Shown here in pieces: positions 1 to 8,485 of a stretch of 64,000 nt of DNA. A model generated the notes under the pieces. The model was not told the DNA's origin. It did no database searches and worked only from the letters and a program-made list of their open reading frames with translations. A program made the translations under genes and the position numbers. The first letter of the stretch is position 1. Each line of letters opens with the position of its first letter. The stretch covers positions 1,674,001 through 1,738,000 of the forward strand of contig NZ_CP031194.1 of assembly GCF_003344965.1 (NCBI RefSeq). The letters run 5' to 3'. This stretch comes from Streptomyces paludis. GTDB lineage: Bacteria; Actinomycetota; Actinomycetes; Streptomycetales; Streptomycetaceae.

Positions 1-493
1 CGCCCACCGGGTCGGCGCGGAGCCGGTGCACGGTCAGGCCGGTCTCGTCGAACGGGCCGCGGGTCAGGGCGATATCGACCAGTCCGGCGCGCAGCCCGCA
101 GGTCGGATCGGTCAGATCGGTCTCGCGGACGCGGACCTCGACGTCCGGGTGCCGTCGGCGGAAGGCGGCGGCCAGACGCGTCGCGCCCGGGTCGGTGCCG
201 TCGCCCAGGATGCCGACGGTGAGGGTCGCGGCGCCGGCCACCGCCGCCACGCGCTCGCCTATCCGGTCGGCGCGGTCGAGCAGCGTACGCGCCTCGTCCA
301 GCAGCACCGCCCCGGCCGGGGTGAGGGTGACACCCGCGGGCGAACGGTGCAGCAGTACGGCGCCGATGTCGCTCTCCAGCCGCTTGATCGCCCGGCTCAG
401 CGGCGGCTGGCTGATGTGCAGCCGGGCGGCGGCGCGGCCGAAGTGCAGCTCCTCGGCGACGGCCACGAAGTAGCGCAGCGTCCGTACCTCCAT
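1..493 (-). CDS. LysR-family transcriptional regulator (partial, C-terminus off the left edge)
   Basis: Read on the minus strand from an ATG at 493, the first residues give LRYFVAVAEELHFGRAA followed by ISQPPLSRAIKRLES, the winged helix-turn-helix of LysR regulators. About 164 residues are visible, including the start of the effector-binding half. The C-terminal part lies outside the window. The gene is divergent from the cupin/DoxX pair beginning at 576 with an 82-base gap, the usual arrangement for a LysR protein and its target. This makes control of that pair a reasonable inference, not something shown by an operator seen here. Confidence 0.9.
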   Translation of the reverse strand, partial: MEVRTLRYFVAVAEELHFGRAAARLHISQPPLSRAIKRLESDIGAVLLHRSPAGVTLTPAGAVLLDEARTLLDRADRIGERVAAVAGAATLTVGILGDGTDPGATRLAAAFRRRHPDVEVRVRETDLTDPTCGLRAGLVDIALTRGPFDETGLTVHRLRADPVG

Positions 494-575
494 GACCGGG
501 GACGATACCCGCGCGGTATCGGCGGCGCGGAACGGGTCTTGGACGGCGACGGCGCCCCGGCGGTGGGATCTGTGT

Positions 576-1097
576 ATGACGACTGATGAAATGGCCCATC
601 CGGTCACCGATCCCCCCGTGTCGGTGGTCGGTCCGGACGACGGCGAGACGATCCTCCTGGGCACCACCCGTATGCGCGTCCTCGAAGACGGCAGCACCAC
701 CGGACACCGCCTCGGGCTCGCCGAATCCGTCCTGGCACCGCACACGCCCGGACCGCCGCAGCACCGCCACGCCCAGCACGACGAGGGCTTCTACATCGTC
801 TCCGGCACGGTGCGGTTCACGGTAGGGACGGAGGAGTACGACGCGGTCCCGGGCACCCTCGTGATGGTCCCGCCCGGAGCGCCGCACACCTTCGCCAACG
901 TGACCGGTCAACCCGCAGTCATGCTCAGCGTGTTCACCCCGGATCTGTACGTCCAGTACTTCCGGGAGCTGCGGGACACACTCACCGGCGGCCAGGCCCT
1001 GGCTCCCCGGGCACACGCCGAGCTGATGGGCCGCTACGCCACCGCGCCCGCCGTCGAGTTCATCCGGAAACCGGACGACGGACGGACAGCCGCGTGA
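576..1097 (+). CDS. Cupin-domain protein
   Basis: A 173-residue protein with one cupin barrel. The first motif is visible as PQHRHAQHDEGFYIVSGTVRF (shortened: HRHAQHDEGFYIVSG), and the second as PPGAPHTFANVTG. The His and Glu ligands for a metal are therefore present. The ATG at 576 was chosen because a longer frame from 492 begins with composition unlike the rest and overlaps the LysR start. The stop overlaps the next gene's GTG by four bases, so it is probably translated together with the DoxX-like protein. The substrate is unknown; cupins of this size include small dioxygenases, isomerases and sensors. Confidence 0.85.
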   Translation: MTTDEMAHPVTDPPVSVVGPDDGETILLGTTRMRVLEDGSTTGHRLGLAESVLAPHTPGPPQHRHAQHDEGFYIVSGTVRFTVGTEEYDAVPGTLVMVPPGAPHTFANVTGQPAVMLSVFTPDLYVQYFRELRDTLTGGQALAPRAHAELMGRYATAPAVEFIRKPDDGRTAA

Positions 1098-1456
1098 ACG
1101 TCGCCTACTGGATCGTCGCCGGCCTGCTCGCCCTCTTCTACCTCTACGGCGGCGGGGTGAAAGTGGTCCAGAGCCGTGAGCGGCTCCGGCCGATGATGGC
1201 CTGGGTGGACAGCACCCCGATGCCGGCCGTCAGGGCCATCGGGGTGGTCGAAGTGCTCGGTGCGCTCGGGCTGGTGCTCCCGCCGCTGACCGGCGTCTTG
1301 CCCTGGCTGGCCCTGGCGGCGGCCATCGGATTCGTGGTGCTCCAGGTCGGCGCGACCGGGGTGCATCTGAGGCTCGGGGACCGCCAAGTCGCGCTGAACA
1401 TCACGCTCTTCGTCACCGCGATCGTGGCCGCGGGGCTGGCGACGACCTGGCTGTGA
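1094..1456 (+). CDS. DoxX-family membrane protein
   Basis: A 120-residue integral membrane protein with about four hydrophobic helices: residues 1-20, around 50-65, 70-90 and 100-120. The pattern of a short N-terminal helix followed by LYLYGGGVKVVQSRERL is typical of small DoxX-like proteins. It starts at a GTG that overlaps the cupin stop (GTGA). DoxX-like proteins have been linked to quinol-related redox and oxidative stress functions, but no catalytic residues are evident. Its role with the cupin protein and possible LysR control are inferred from position only. Confidence 0.85.
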   Translation: MNVAYWIVAGLLALFYLYGGGVKVVQSRERLRPMMAWVDSTPMPAVRAIGVVEVLGALGLVLPPLTGVLPWLALAAAIGFVVLQVGATGVHLRLGDRQVALNITLFVTAIVAAGLATTWL

Positions 1457-1518
1457 CAACGCCGCAGCCCCCTGGTTCCGCACCGTACGGCGCGAACCAG
1501 GGGGCTCTCGGGCGCGTG

Positions 1519-3213
1519 TTACGCCGTCTCGTCCAGCGCGTCACGGCGGCGCTTGGCCGCGAAGACGACCGCCGCGCCCGCCGCCGCGATGGCGCCGGCG
1601 CCCGCGAGGAGCGAGCCGACCGGGACGTCCGAGCCGGTGGAGGCCAGCGAGCCGCCGCCGCCCGTGGTGGAGCCGCCGGTCGTCGAGCCGCCGGTGGTGG
1701 AACCGCCGGTCGTCCCGCCGGTGGTGCCACCGGTCGTACCGCCCGTGGTGCCGCCCGACGTGCTGCCGCCGGTGGTGCCGTCCGTCGGGGGCAGGGTGGC
1801 GTCGTCGCTCAGGGAGACGGCGAGGGTCAGCGGGTCGAGGGCGGTGCCCTCGGTGTACATGCCGCTGAACGCCTTGGAGCCGTCGGCGGTGAGGCTCGCC
1901 GGGACCGCGTCGAAGGTCAGGACGCCGTCCTTGGCCGCCAGCTTGCCCGCCGGGAGGTCCAGCGTGGCGAAGGGGACGGCGTCGGTCTTGGTGACCTTGT
2001 GGCTCGTCATGTCCTTCGTGCTGATGTCCGCGTAGAGGACGGCCTTGCCGGACGCCACCTTGACCTCAAGACCGCTGAGGTTGAGGTCGAGGAGGTACTC
2101 GCCCTTCTCCTCGTGGCCGACGAAACGCACCTTGCCGCCGAAGGCCGCGTCCAGCGTCTGCGCGTCGGCGTCGAACTTGCCCGTGCCCTTCGGGAAGCGG
2201 TACGCGCTGCTCAACTGGGTCGCGCCGTCGCTGAGTTCGACCTTGCCGTTGGCGATCGGGCCCACGACGTACGAGCGGAAGGACTCCTTGAGGCCCCAGT
2301 CGAGGTTGCCGTCCACGATCTTGCCGTCCACGGCCGACGGGGTCGACGCCGAGGGGGAGGGCGAGCCGGAACCGGTCGACTCCGACCCGGTGGGCGTCGG
2401 GCTGGTGGAGTTGGTGGGAGTCGGGTCCGGCGAGGTGGGCGGCGGCGAGGTCGGGGGCTCCTCGGTCGTCGGCGGCGGGGAGGTCGGGGGCTCCTCCGAG
2501 CTGGGCGGCGGCGAGCTGGGCGGCTGCTCGGTCGAGTACTTGACCGACAGCGTCGCCTTGTCCAGCTCCGCGCCCTCCTTGTACATCCCGTTGAACGCCT
2601 TGGCGCCGTCGGCGGTCAGCGTCGCCGGGATGTCCTTGTACGTCAGCGAGCCGGCGCCGGTCTCGGGGCGCAGGCCGGTCAGGTCGATCGAGGCGAGGTC
2701 GATGTCGTCCTGGGTGGCGCCGTTGAGGGTGACATCGGCCTGGATGGTGCCCGCCGTACCGCTGGTGACGACCTTGAGATCGGTGATCTTGATGTCGAAG
2801 CCGTGCGCGGCGGAGCTGAAGCGGACCGTACCGTCGTGCGCCGTCTTCAGCGCGTGCGTGGTCGGGTCGTACGTGCCGGTGCCGTTCGGGAAGGTGAGGA
2901 CCCCGTTGCCGTCGGCCTGCGTGGCGCCGCCGGTGGGCGTGATGGTGCCGGCCGCTATCCCGGTGACGTACTTGCGGAAGGACTCCTTCAGGCCCCACTC
3001 CAGGGTGGAGTCCGTCAGGGCGAGGGCCGGGGCCGCCGCGGGGGCCGCCGCCAGCGCGAAGCCGGGGGCGGCGGGCAGGGCGACGGGCGCCGCGCTGCGG
3101 CCGGCCGCGAGGGCCGGGAGCGTGAAGGCGGTGACACCGAGCGTGGCCGCGGTCGCGATGGCGGCGGCCAGCGCTCTGGAGTTTCTGGGGCGGCGCGTTG
3201 TTACTGCTGCCAT
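1519..3213 (-). CDS. HtaA-domain heme-binding surface protein with LAxTG sorting signal
   Basis: A 564-residue secreted protein. After the signal peptide (ALAAAIATAATLGVTA) it carries two HtaA domains, beginning at WGLKESFRKYVTG and WGLKESFRSYVVG. They are separated by a Pro/Ser/Thr-rich wall-spanning linker with repeated SPPP/EEPPT units. A Gly/Thr repeat region follows, then LASTG, a hydrophobic helix and a basic tail, which matches class E sortase substrates of Streptomyces. HtaA domains in corynebacteria bind heme and pass it to HmuT. The ATG at 3213 is preceded by a good GAGGAGA site, so an in-frame start 60 bases upstream was rejected. The gene lies 116 bases behind the second htaA-type gene and divergent from hmuTUV, so it should act in heme capture at the cell wall. 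Confidence 0.9.
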   Translation of the reverse strand: MAAVTTRRPRNSRALAAAIATAATLGVTAFTLPALAAGRSAAPVALPAAPGFALAAAPAAAPALALTDSTLEWGLKESFRKYVTGIAAGTITPTGGATQADGNGVLTFPNGTGTYDPTTHALKTAHDGTVRFSSAAHGFDIKITDLKVVTSGTAGTIQADVTLNGATQDDIDLASIDLTGLRPETGAGSLTYKDIPATLTADGAKAFNGMYKEGAELDKATLSVKYSTEQPPSSPPPSSEEPPTSPPPTTEEPPTSPPPTSPDPTPTNSTSPTPTGSESTGSGSPSPSASTPSAVDGKIVDGNLDWGLKESFRSYVVGPIANGKVELSDGATQLSSAYRFPKGTGKFDADAQTLDAAFGGKVRFVGHEEKGEYLLDLNLSGLEVKVASGKAVLYADISTKDMTSHKVTKTDAVPFATLDLPAGKLAAKDGVLTFDAVPASLTADGSKAFSGMYTEGTALDPLTLAVSLSDDATLPPTDGTTGGSTSGGTTGGTTGGTTGGTTGGSTTGGSTTGGSTTGGGGSLASTGSDVPVGSLLAGAGAIAAAGAAVVFAAKRRRDALDETA

Positions 3214-3329
3214 GGTGGGTGGTCTCCTCGAATACGGATACGTGTGTGCTGCGTGTGATGCGCTCGTGCGCACTGTGCTGCGATGCGTGTGGGGGCGAGC
3301 GGCCTTGCGGGGGAGGTGGGGTCTTGGGG

Positions 3330-4892
3330 TCAGGAGGCGGCCGGCGGCGTCGCCGCGCTCCGCCGCCTGCGGATCAGGAAGAACGCCGCGCCCGCCGCGG
3401 CCAGCACGCCCGCGCCGATCGCCGCGTACGTCCCGGTGCCCACGGACGACGAGGACGCGGCGGCCGTTTCGGTGGACTCCCCCTTGGGGACGGGGGTCGC
3501 GGACGTCTCGGTGGCGGCCGGCTCGGGGGAAGCCGTCGCCGTGTCGCTGCCCAGGTCGGGCAGGGCGGGCAACTGGGCCTTCGTGTCGGTGGTGACGGCG
3601 AGCGAGACGGGGTCCATTTCCGTACCGGCCGGGTAGAGCGAGCCGAACGCCTTGGCGCCCTGCGCGGTGAGCTTGGCGGGGGCCTCGGTGAGGGCGGCCA
3701 GGCCGTCCTTCGGAGTGAAGTCCTTCGCCTCGAAGGTGATCAGCGGTACGGCGCCGGACGCGGACTCCGACTTCGACTCCGACGCGGACTCCGACTTCGA
3801 CGCGGACTCCGACTTCGACGCGGCCTCCGACTTCGACGCGGCCTCCGCGTCGGCCACCTTCGCGTACAGCCGGCCCGTCTCGCCCTTCACCTTTACCGCC
3901 ACCTCACTCAGCGTCAGATCCAGTCCGGTGCCGGTGAATTGGACCGCCCCGGCGAAGGTGGCGTCCAGCGTACCCGCCTTCGCGTCGTACGTACCCTTCC
4001 CCTTCGGGAAGCGGAAGAGCGCACCCCCGTCCAGGGCTCCGCCGGACAGCTTCCACTCGCCCTGGGCGATCGCGCCGGTGACGTACTCACGGTACGTACG
4101 GCGGACACCCCAGTCGACGGCCGCGTCCTGGAAGGACTTCGCGGCCTTGTCCGTCTTATCAGCCTTGTCGTCGGCCTTCTTGGACTCCGAGGCGGTGACC
4201 GAAGGGGTGGGAGTGGGCGTGGGCGTCGGCGTCGCCGTCCGCTGCTCCGCCTGTACGTCGACCGACAGGCTCACCGGGTCCAGCTCCGTACCCGCCGTGT
4301 AGTACCCGGCGAAGGCGGTCGCGCCCTGCGAAGTGAGCGTCGCCGGGACGTTGTTGAGGGCGATCGGACTGCCGCCGCCCCGCATGTTGATCCCGGAGAG
4401 GTTGAGCGAGGCGAACGGGACCTGGGAGGACGTGGTGACCTCGCCGGTCCCGCGCGCCTTGCTGACCATGTCCGCGTAGAGGATGCCGCTGCCGCCGGAG
4501 ATCCGGACGGCGGGGTTGCTGATCGTCAGGTCGAGTTCATTCGTCCCGTCGGACTTCTTGTGGCCGGTGAAATGGACCCCGCCGGAGAAGCCGGACCGGA
4601 ACGCGCCGGTCGCCGGGTCGTACGTACCCGTCGCCGAATGGAATCGGAACTGGCTGCCGCCGACCGTGGCCGCGCCGCCGGTCAGCGTCCAACTGCCCTG
4701 TGCGATAGGCCCGGTGATATAGCTCTGGAATGAGGATTTGATTCCCCAGTCGAGCCTGCCGCCCCGTACCGTACGGTCTGCCGCCTGCGCGCCCGCCGCA
4801 GGCAGCAGAGCCACCGGCAGCGCGAGGAGAAGCGCGGCAACGAGTGCGCGCACGGGTCCGATCGCCCGCACCGGTCTGAAGGACTGCATCAA
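3330..4892 (-). CDS. htaA: HtaA-domain heme-binding membrane-anchored protein
   Basis: A 520-residue protein with a signal peptide (LVAALLLALPVALLPAAGAQA) and two HtaA domains starting near WGIKSSFQSYITG and WGVRRTYREYVTG. A charged SKSESASKSES-type linker interrupts the second domain. A C-terminal transmembrane helix is followed by an Arg-rich stop-transfer tail and no LPxTG/LAxTG motif. The protein is therefore likely held in the membrane rather than sorted to the wall. The fourth HtaA domain of the pair of proteins (second domain here) has Thr where the others have Ser in the SFxxY motif and lacks a His in the F-x-G-H segment. The gene is divergent from hmuT across an iron box, so iron-dependent repression is expected. 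Confidence 0.88.
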   Translation of the reverse strand: MMQSFRPVRAIGPVRALVAALLLALPVALLPAAGAQAADRTVRGGRLDWGIKSSFQSYITGPIAQGSWTLTGGAATVGGSQFRFHSATGTYDPATGAFRSGFSGGVHFTGHKKSDGTNELDLTISNPAVRISGGSGILYADMVSKARGTGEVTTSSQVPFASLNLSGINMRGGGSPIALNNVPATLTSQGATAFAGYYTAGTELDPVSLSVDVQAEQRTATPTPTPTPTPSVTASESKKADDKADKTDKAAKSFQDAAVDWGVRRTYREYVTGAIAQGEWKLSGGALDGGALFRFPKGKGTYDAKAGTLDATFAGAVQFTGTGLDLTLSEVAVKVKGETGRLYAKVADAEAASKSEAASKSESASKSESASESKSESASGAVPLITFEAKDFTPKDGLAALTEAPAKLTAQGAKAFGSLYPAGTEMDPVSLAVTTDTKAQLPALPDLGSDTATASPEPAATETSATPVPKGESTETAAASSSSVGTGTYAAIGAGVLAAAGAAFFLIRRRRSAATPPAAS

Positions 4893-4939
4893 CTCTCACC
4901 CATCACTGGTAATCCGAATAGAGCCCCGGGCCTAGTAAG

Positions 4940-4958
4940 CGAGGTAAGGCTAACCTAA
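4940..4958. promoter_or_regulatory. IdeR/DtxR-type iron box between htaA and hmuT
   Basis: The 19 bases CGAGGTAAGGCTAACCTAA match the palindromic TTAGGTTAGSCTAACCTAA consensus of DtxR/IdeR-family repressors at most positions. The site sits in the 117-base divergent gap between the membrane-anchored HtaA gene (starts 4892) and hmuT (starts 5010), so one box can control both directions. Repression when ferrous iron is plentiful is established for the family; binding here is inferred. Confidence 0.8.
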
Positions 4959-5009
4959 GCTATATCCGGCCTTTGCTGGAACCCCTTCCGGCCCCGGAAA
5001 AAGAACAGG

Positions 5010-6098
5010 ATGGTGTGCTCCGTGCGCGGAACACGTCTGTCGGGTGCACTCCTCTCCGTGCTCCTTCTCGCCCTGACCGCGACCGGCTGCGGCGGGGGCG
5101 GAGGCAGTGCCGGCGGCAGTGCCGGAGCGGGCGGGAGCGGTACGGGCAAGACGGGCGCCACGGCGTCCGCCGAGGCCGCCGCCGACCGCGTCGAACCCCT
5201 CGCCACCACACCGGAACCCCAGCTTCCGGTGACCGTCACCTCCGCCGACGGCCGCAAGGTCACCATCACCTCCACCGACCGGATCGTGCCGCTCACCGGC
5301 TCGCTCAGCGAGATCGTCTTCACCCTCGGCCTCGGCGAGCAGGTCGTGGCGCGCGACATCACCGCCACCTTCGAGCAGGCCGCCAAGCTGCCCATCGTCA
5401 CCCGGGCGCACGATGTCTCCGCCGAGGGCGTGCTGTCGCTGCGGCCGACCGTCGTCATCGCCGACACCACCACCGGACCGGCCGAGGCCATCGGCCAGAT
5501 CCGCGACGCGGGCATCCCGCTGGTCGTCGTCGAACCGGCGAAGAGCCTCCCCGACGTCGGCCGGCGCATCGACACCGTCGCCGCCGTGCTCGGCGTCAAG
5601 GCGGCCGGCACGGAGCTGAAGCAGCGTACGGAGGACCGGATCGCCGCCGTACAGAAGGACATCCCCGAGCCGAAGGGCGGCGCGGGCAGCGAGTCCGGCA
5701 AGAAGCCGCGCGTGGCGTTCCTCTATCTGCGCGGCTCGGCGGCGGTCTATCTGCTCGGCGGCGCGGATTCGGGCGCGAGTTCGCTGCTGGAGGCGGCGGG
5801 CGCGGTCGACGCGGGCAAGGACTCGGGCCTGTCGAAGGACTTCACGCCCATCACCAGCGAGGCGCTCGCCAAGGCCGCGCCGGACGCGATCCTGGTGATG
5901 ACGAAGGGACTCGCCTCGGTGGGCGGGATCGACGGGATGGTGAAGATCCCCGGTGTCGCGGAGACGCCCGCCGGGATGGACCGCCGGGTCGTCTCGTACG
6001 CGGACGGGGTACTGCTGAACTACGGGCCGCGCACGGACGAGGTGCTCAAGTCGATCGTGGAGCAGCTGTACGGGACCGCGAGCGGGAACGGGAAGTGA
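5010..6098 (+). CDS. hmuT: Heme ABC transporter substrate-binding lipoprotein
   Basis: A 362-residue lipoprotein. The signal peptide ends in the lipobox LTATGC, so the mature protein is anchored by a lipidated Cys outside the membrane. The rest is a class III periplasmic-binding fold with the conserved opening DRIVPLTGSLSEIVFTLGLG and the GLASVGGIDGMVKIPGVAETPAG region seen in hemin-binding HmuT proteins. It starts a tight three-gene transporter (next start two bases after the stop) and is divergent from the HtaA genes, so it probably receives heme from them. Siderophore-binding relatives share the fold; the HtaA neighbours favour heme. Confidence 0.9.
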   Translation: MVCSVRGTRLSGALLSVLLLALTATGCGGGGGSAGGSAGAGGSGTGKTGATASAEAAADRVEPLATTPEPQLPVTVTSADGRKVTITSTDRIVPLTGSLSEIVFTLGLGEQVVARDITATFEQAAKLPIVTRAHDVSAEGVLSLRPTVVIADTTTGPAEAIGQIRDAGIPLVVVEPAKSLPDVGRRIDTVAAVLGVKAAGTELKQRTEDRIAAVQKDIPEPKGGAGSESGKKPRVAFLYLRGSAAVYLLGGADSGASSLLEAAGAVDAGKDSGLSKDFTPITSEALAKAAPDAILVMTKGLASVGGIDGMVKIPGVAETPAGMDRRVVSYADGVLLNYGPRTDEVLKSIVEQLYGTASGNGK

Positions 6099-6099
6099 C

Positions 6100-7251
6100 G
6101 TGACGACCACACCCACGACCGCGACCACGGCGAAGGCCGGGGACGGCGACCGCACCGCCGGCAGATCCGGCGCCGACGCCGACCCCGGCCCCGGTGGCGC
6201 GTCCCCCGCCAACTCCCGCCGTCTGCCCGGCCGTACGACCCTGCTGACCATCGGCCTGATCGTCGCGCTCGCCGTCCTCTGCCTGCTCTCCGCCGGCATC
6301 GGCGCGTACCACATCCCCCTCGGTGACATCCTCTCCTCCGCCCAGCACCGCATGGGCCTCGGCGGCGCCGCGCTCGACCGCGTCGGCGAGAGCGTGCTGT
6401 GGAACGTACGGCTGCCGCGTGTCGTCCTCGCGCTCCTCGTCGGCGCCTCCCTCGGCTGCGCGGGCGCGCTCATGCAGGGGGTGTTCGGCAATCCGCTGGC
6501 CGAGCCGGGTGTGATCGGCATCTCGGCGGGCGCGGCGGCGGGCGCCGTGGGCGCGATCGGGCTGGGGCTGACGCTCTTCGGCAACTGGACGGTGACGGTC
6601 TTCGCGTTCGTCGCCGGGCTGGTGACGGTGCTGCTGGTGTACGCGCTGTCGCGCTCGGGCGGCCGTACGGAGGTGGTGACGCTGATCCTCACCGGCATCG
6701 CGGTCAACGCGTTCGCGGGGGCGCTGATCGGGCTGTTCATCTTCTTCGCGGACAACGCGCAGATCACCCAGATCACGTTCTGGCAGCTCGGCTCGCTCGC
6801 CCAGGCGACCTGGCCGAAGGTGCTGGCGGTGCTGCCGTGCGCGCTGGTGGGGCTGGCGATCGCGCCGTTCTACGCGCGGAAGCTGGACCTGCTGGCGCTC
6901 GGTGAACGGCCCGCCCGGCATCTGGGCGTGGATGTGGAGCGGCTGCGGATCACACTGGTCCTGGTGGTCGCGCTGCTGACGGCGGCGGCGGTCGCGGTGG
7001 CGGGGATCATCTCGTTCGTGGGGCTGCTCGTACCGCATCTGCTGCGGATGGCGAACGGCCCGGGCCACCGCTTCCTGGTCCCGGGCAGCGCGCTCGGCGG
7101 GGCGGTGGTGCTCCTCGCGGGCGACTTGGCGGCGCGTACGGTCGCGGCCCCGGCGGAACTGCCGCTGGGGGTGCTGACGGCGCTGTTCGGGAGTCCGTTC
7201 TTCTTCTGGCTGCTGCGTCGAACGCGGCGTAAGCAAGGTGGTTGGGCATGA
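6100..7251 (+). CDS. hmuU: Heme ABC transporter permease
   Basis: A 383-residue FecCD/BtuC-type permease. After a hydrophilic N-terminal extension of about 45 residues come roughly ten membrane helices. Family landmarks include RLPRVVLALLVGASLGCAG, GNPLAEPGVIGISAGA and GIISFVGLLVPHLLR, the last including the loop that contacts the ATPase. It starts with a GTG two bases after the hmuT stop. The stop TGA overlaps an ATG (ATGA) that opens no long frame, because a short duplicated segment separates it from hmuV. With HmuT and HmuV it should import heme across the membrane. Confidence 0.92.
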   Translation: MTTTPTTATTAKAGDGDRTAGRSGADADPGPGGASPANSRRLPGRTTLLTIGLIVALAVLCLLSAGIGAYHIPLGDILSSAQHRMGLGGAALDRVGESVLWNVRLPRVVLALLVGASLGCAGALMQGVFGNPLAEPGVIGISAGAAAGAVGAIGLGLTLFGNWTVTVFAFVAGLVTVLLVYALSRSGGRTEVVTLILTGIAVNAFAGALIGLFIFFADNAQITQITFWQLGSLAQATWPKVLAVLPCALVGLAIAPFYARKLDLLALGERPARHLGVDVERLRITLVLVVALLTAAAVAVAGIISFVGLLVPHLLRMANGPGHRFLVPGSALGGAVVLLAGDLAARTVAAPAELPLGVLTALFGSPFFFWLLRRTRRKQGGWA

Positions 7252-7354
7252 GCCACGACGCGCCCCTCGGCCGGGGGGCCGGGGGTTGTCCCCCGGGTAA
7301 GCACAGTTGGCTGCTGCGCAGGACGCGGCGTAAGCAGGGTGGTTGGGCATGAGT
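7206..7354. repeat. Partial duplication of the hmuU end, with hairpin
   Basis: About 45 bases at the end of hmuU (7206-7252, ending ggttgggcatgag) recur at 7307-7354, directly in front of and into the hmuV start. Both copies encode the peptide LLRRTRRKQGGWA followed by a stop and ATGAG. The 54 bases between them include a GC-rich hairpin, CCGGGGG-TTGT-CCCCCGG at 7279-7296. The structure explains why hmuU and hmuV are about 100 bases apart instead of overlapping as their neighbours do. Confidence 0.85.
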
Positions 7355-8185
7355 TTCAGAGATCTCTTCGCGGCGCGCTCGCGCGTCCTCCCCTCCCCCG
7401 TCGCCCCCGGCTCCGCCGTCGCCGAGGTCTCCGGGCTCCATCTGCGGCTCGGCGGGCGGGAGGTGCTCGCCGGGATCGAGCTGACCGCCCGCGCCGGGGA
7501 GGTGCTCGCGCTCGTCGGGCCGAACGGGGCCGGGAAGTCGACGCTCCTCGCCGCCCTCGCCGCCGATCTGCGGCCGGACCGGGGGGAGGTACGGATCGAC
7601 GGGCGGCCCGTGGGCGCGTGGAGCCCGCCCGAACTCGCCCTGCGCCGCTCGGTGCTCCCGCAGGCGGCGACGCTGTCCTTCCCGTTCCCGGTGCTGGACG
7701 TCGTACGGATGGGACGCGCGCCCTGGGCCGGGACGGAGCGCGAGGACGAGGACGGCGCGGCCGTCGCGGAGGCGATGGCGGCCACCGAGGTCACCGAGTT
7801 CGCGCCGCGCCCCTTCGTCGCGCTCTCCGGCGGTGAGCGCGCCCGGGTGGCGCTGGCCCGGGTGCTCGCCCAGCGGGCCCCGCTGCTGCTGCTCGACGAG
7901 CCGACCGCCGCGCTGGACCTGCGCCACCAGGAGCTGGTGCTGCGGATCTGCCGGGACCGCGCGGCGGCGGGCGACGCCGTGGTGGTCGTGCTGCACGACC
8001 TCGGGCTGGCGGCGGCGTACGCCGACCGGACCGCCGTGCTGCACGACGGCCGGATCGCGGCGGAGGGGCCGCCCGCCGAGATCTTCGGCGACGAGCTGCT
8101 GAGCCGGGTCTACCGGCAGCCCGTCGAGGTGTTCCCGCACCCCCGGACGGGCACCCCGCTGGTGATCCCGAAACGGGGTGCTTGA
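7349..8185 (+). CDS. hmuV: Heme ABC transporter ATP-binding protein
   Basis: A 278-residue ABC ATPase. Walker A is GPNGAGKST, the signature is LSGGERARVALARVL, and Walker B is LLLLDEPTAALDLRHQ, followed by the H-loop VVVLHDLGLAA. The short extra N-terminus and the C-terminal PVEVFPHPRTGTPLVIPKR are typical of HmuV/FecE-type importers. The ATG at 7349 lies in the second copy of the duplicated ggttgggcatgag; a TTG six bases upstream is possible. It completes the hmuTUV importer and energises heme transfer through HmuU. Confidence 0.92.
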   Translation: MSFRDLFAARSRVLPSPVAPGSAVAEVSGLHLRLGGREVLAGIELTARAGEVLALVGPNGAGKSTLLAALAADLRPDRGEVRIDGRPVGAWSPPELALRRSVLPQAATLSFPFPVLDVVRMGRAPWAGTEREDEDGAAVAEAMAATEVTEFAPRPFVALSGGERARVALARVLAQRAPLLLLDEPTAALDLRHQELVLRICRDRAAAGDAVVVVLHDLGLAAAYADRTAVLHDGRIAAEGPPAEIFGDELLSRVYRQPVEVFPHPRTGTPLVIPKRGA

Positions 8186-8229
8186 CGCGGGGCGCCTGAA
8201 GCGGGGTGCCTGAAGCGGGGTGCCTGACG
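8174..8229. repeat. Four tandem 14-bp repeats at the end of hmuV
   Basis: Four units of the form cggggtgcctgaag (8174-8187, 8188-8201, 8202-8215, 8216-8229) differ by one to three bases. The hmuV stop codon lies in the first unit, so the array begins inside the gene and extends into the intergenic region. It may reflect slippage; no function is evident. Confidence 0.8.
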
Positions 8230-8354
8230 CCGCTCTTGACCGGTTCTTGGGGTGCTTTTGGCCGGACCGATTCCGGTCCGAGAGTTTGCTGTGATCTTGC
8301 TGTGGGTGGGGGCGGTTCGAGGGGATAAGTGAGAGGCGAATCACTGGACGAACC

Positions 8355-8389
8355 GGGATAACTAAGGTAAGCCTCGGTTAAGTTATCCC
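8355..8389. promoter_or_regulatory. Iron box with flanking dyad upstream of efeO
   Basis: TAAGGTAAGCCTCGGTTAA at 8363-8381 resembles the IdeR/DtxR iron-box consensus, its left half best conserved. It lies in a perfect 9-base dyad, gggataact at 8355-8363 and agttatccc at 8381-8389. The site is about 100 bases ahead of the efeO start. The remaining bases of this 300-base gap hold the tandem repeats near 8200 and a duplicated cgtatccccttc just before the ribosome binding site; nothing else was seen. Confidence 0.75.
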
Positions 8390-8485
8390 CGCCGTATCAG
8401 CGTTTTCCGGCCGTCGTCAGCTGTTTTGATCACGCCATATCTCTTCCGTATCCCCTTCCGTATCCCCTTCCATCGTGGAGCCTGT

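Noticed and set aside
1..586. Long plus-strand frames across the LysR gene
   Set aside because: They are Gly/Arg-rich mirror frames of the real minus-strand LysR sequence, which has the family motifs.
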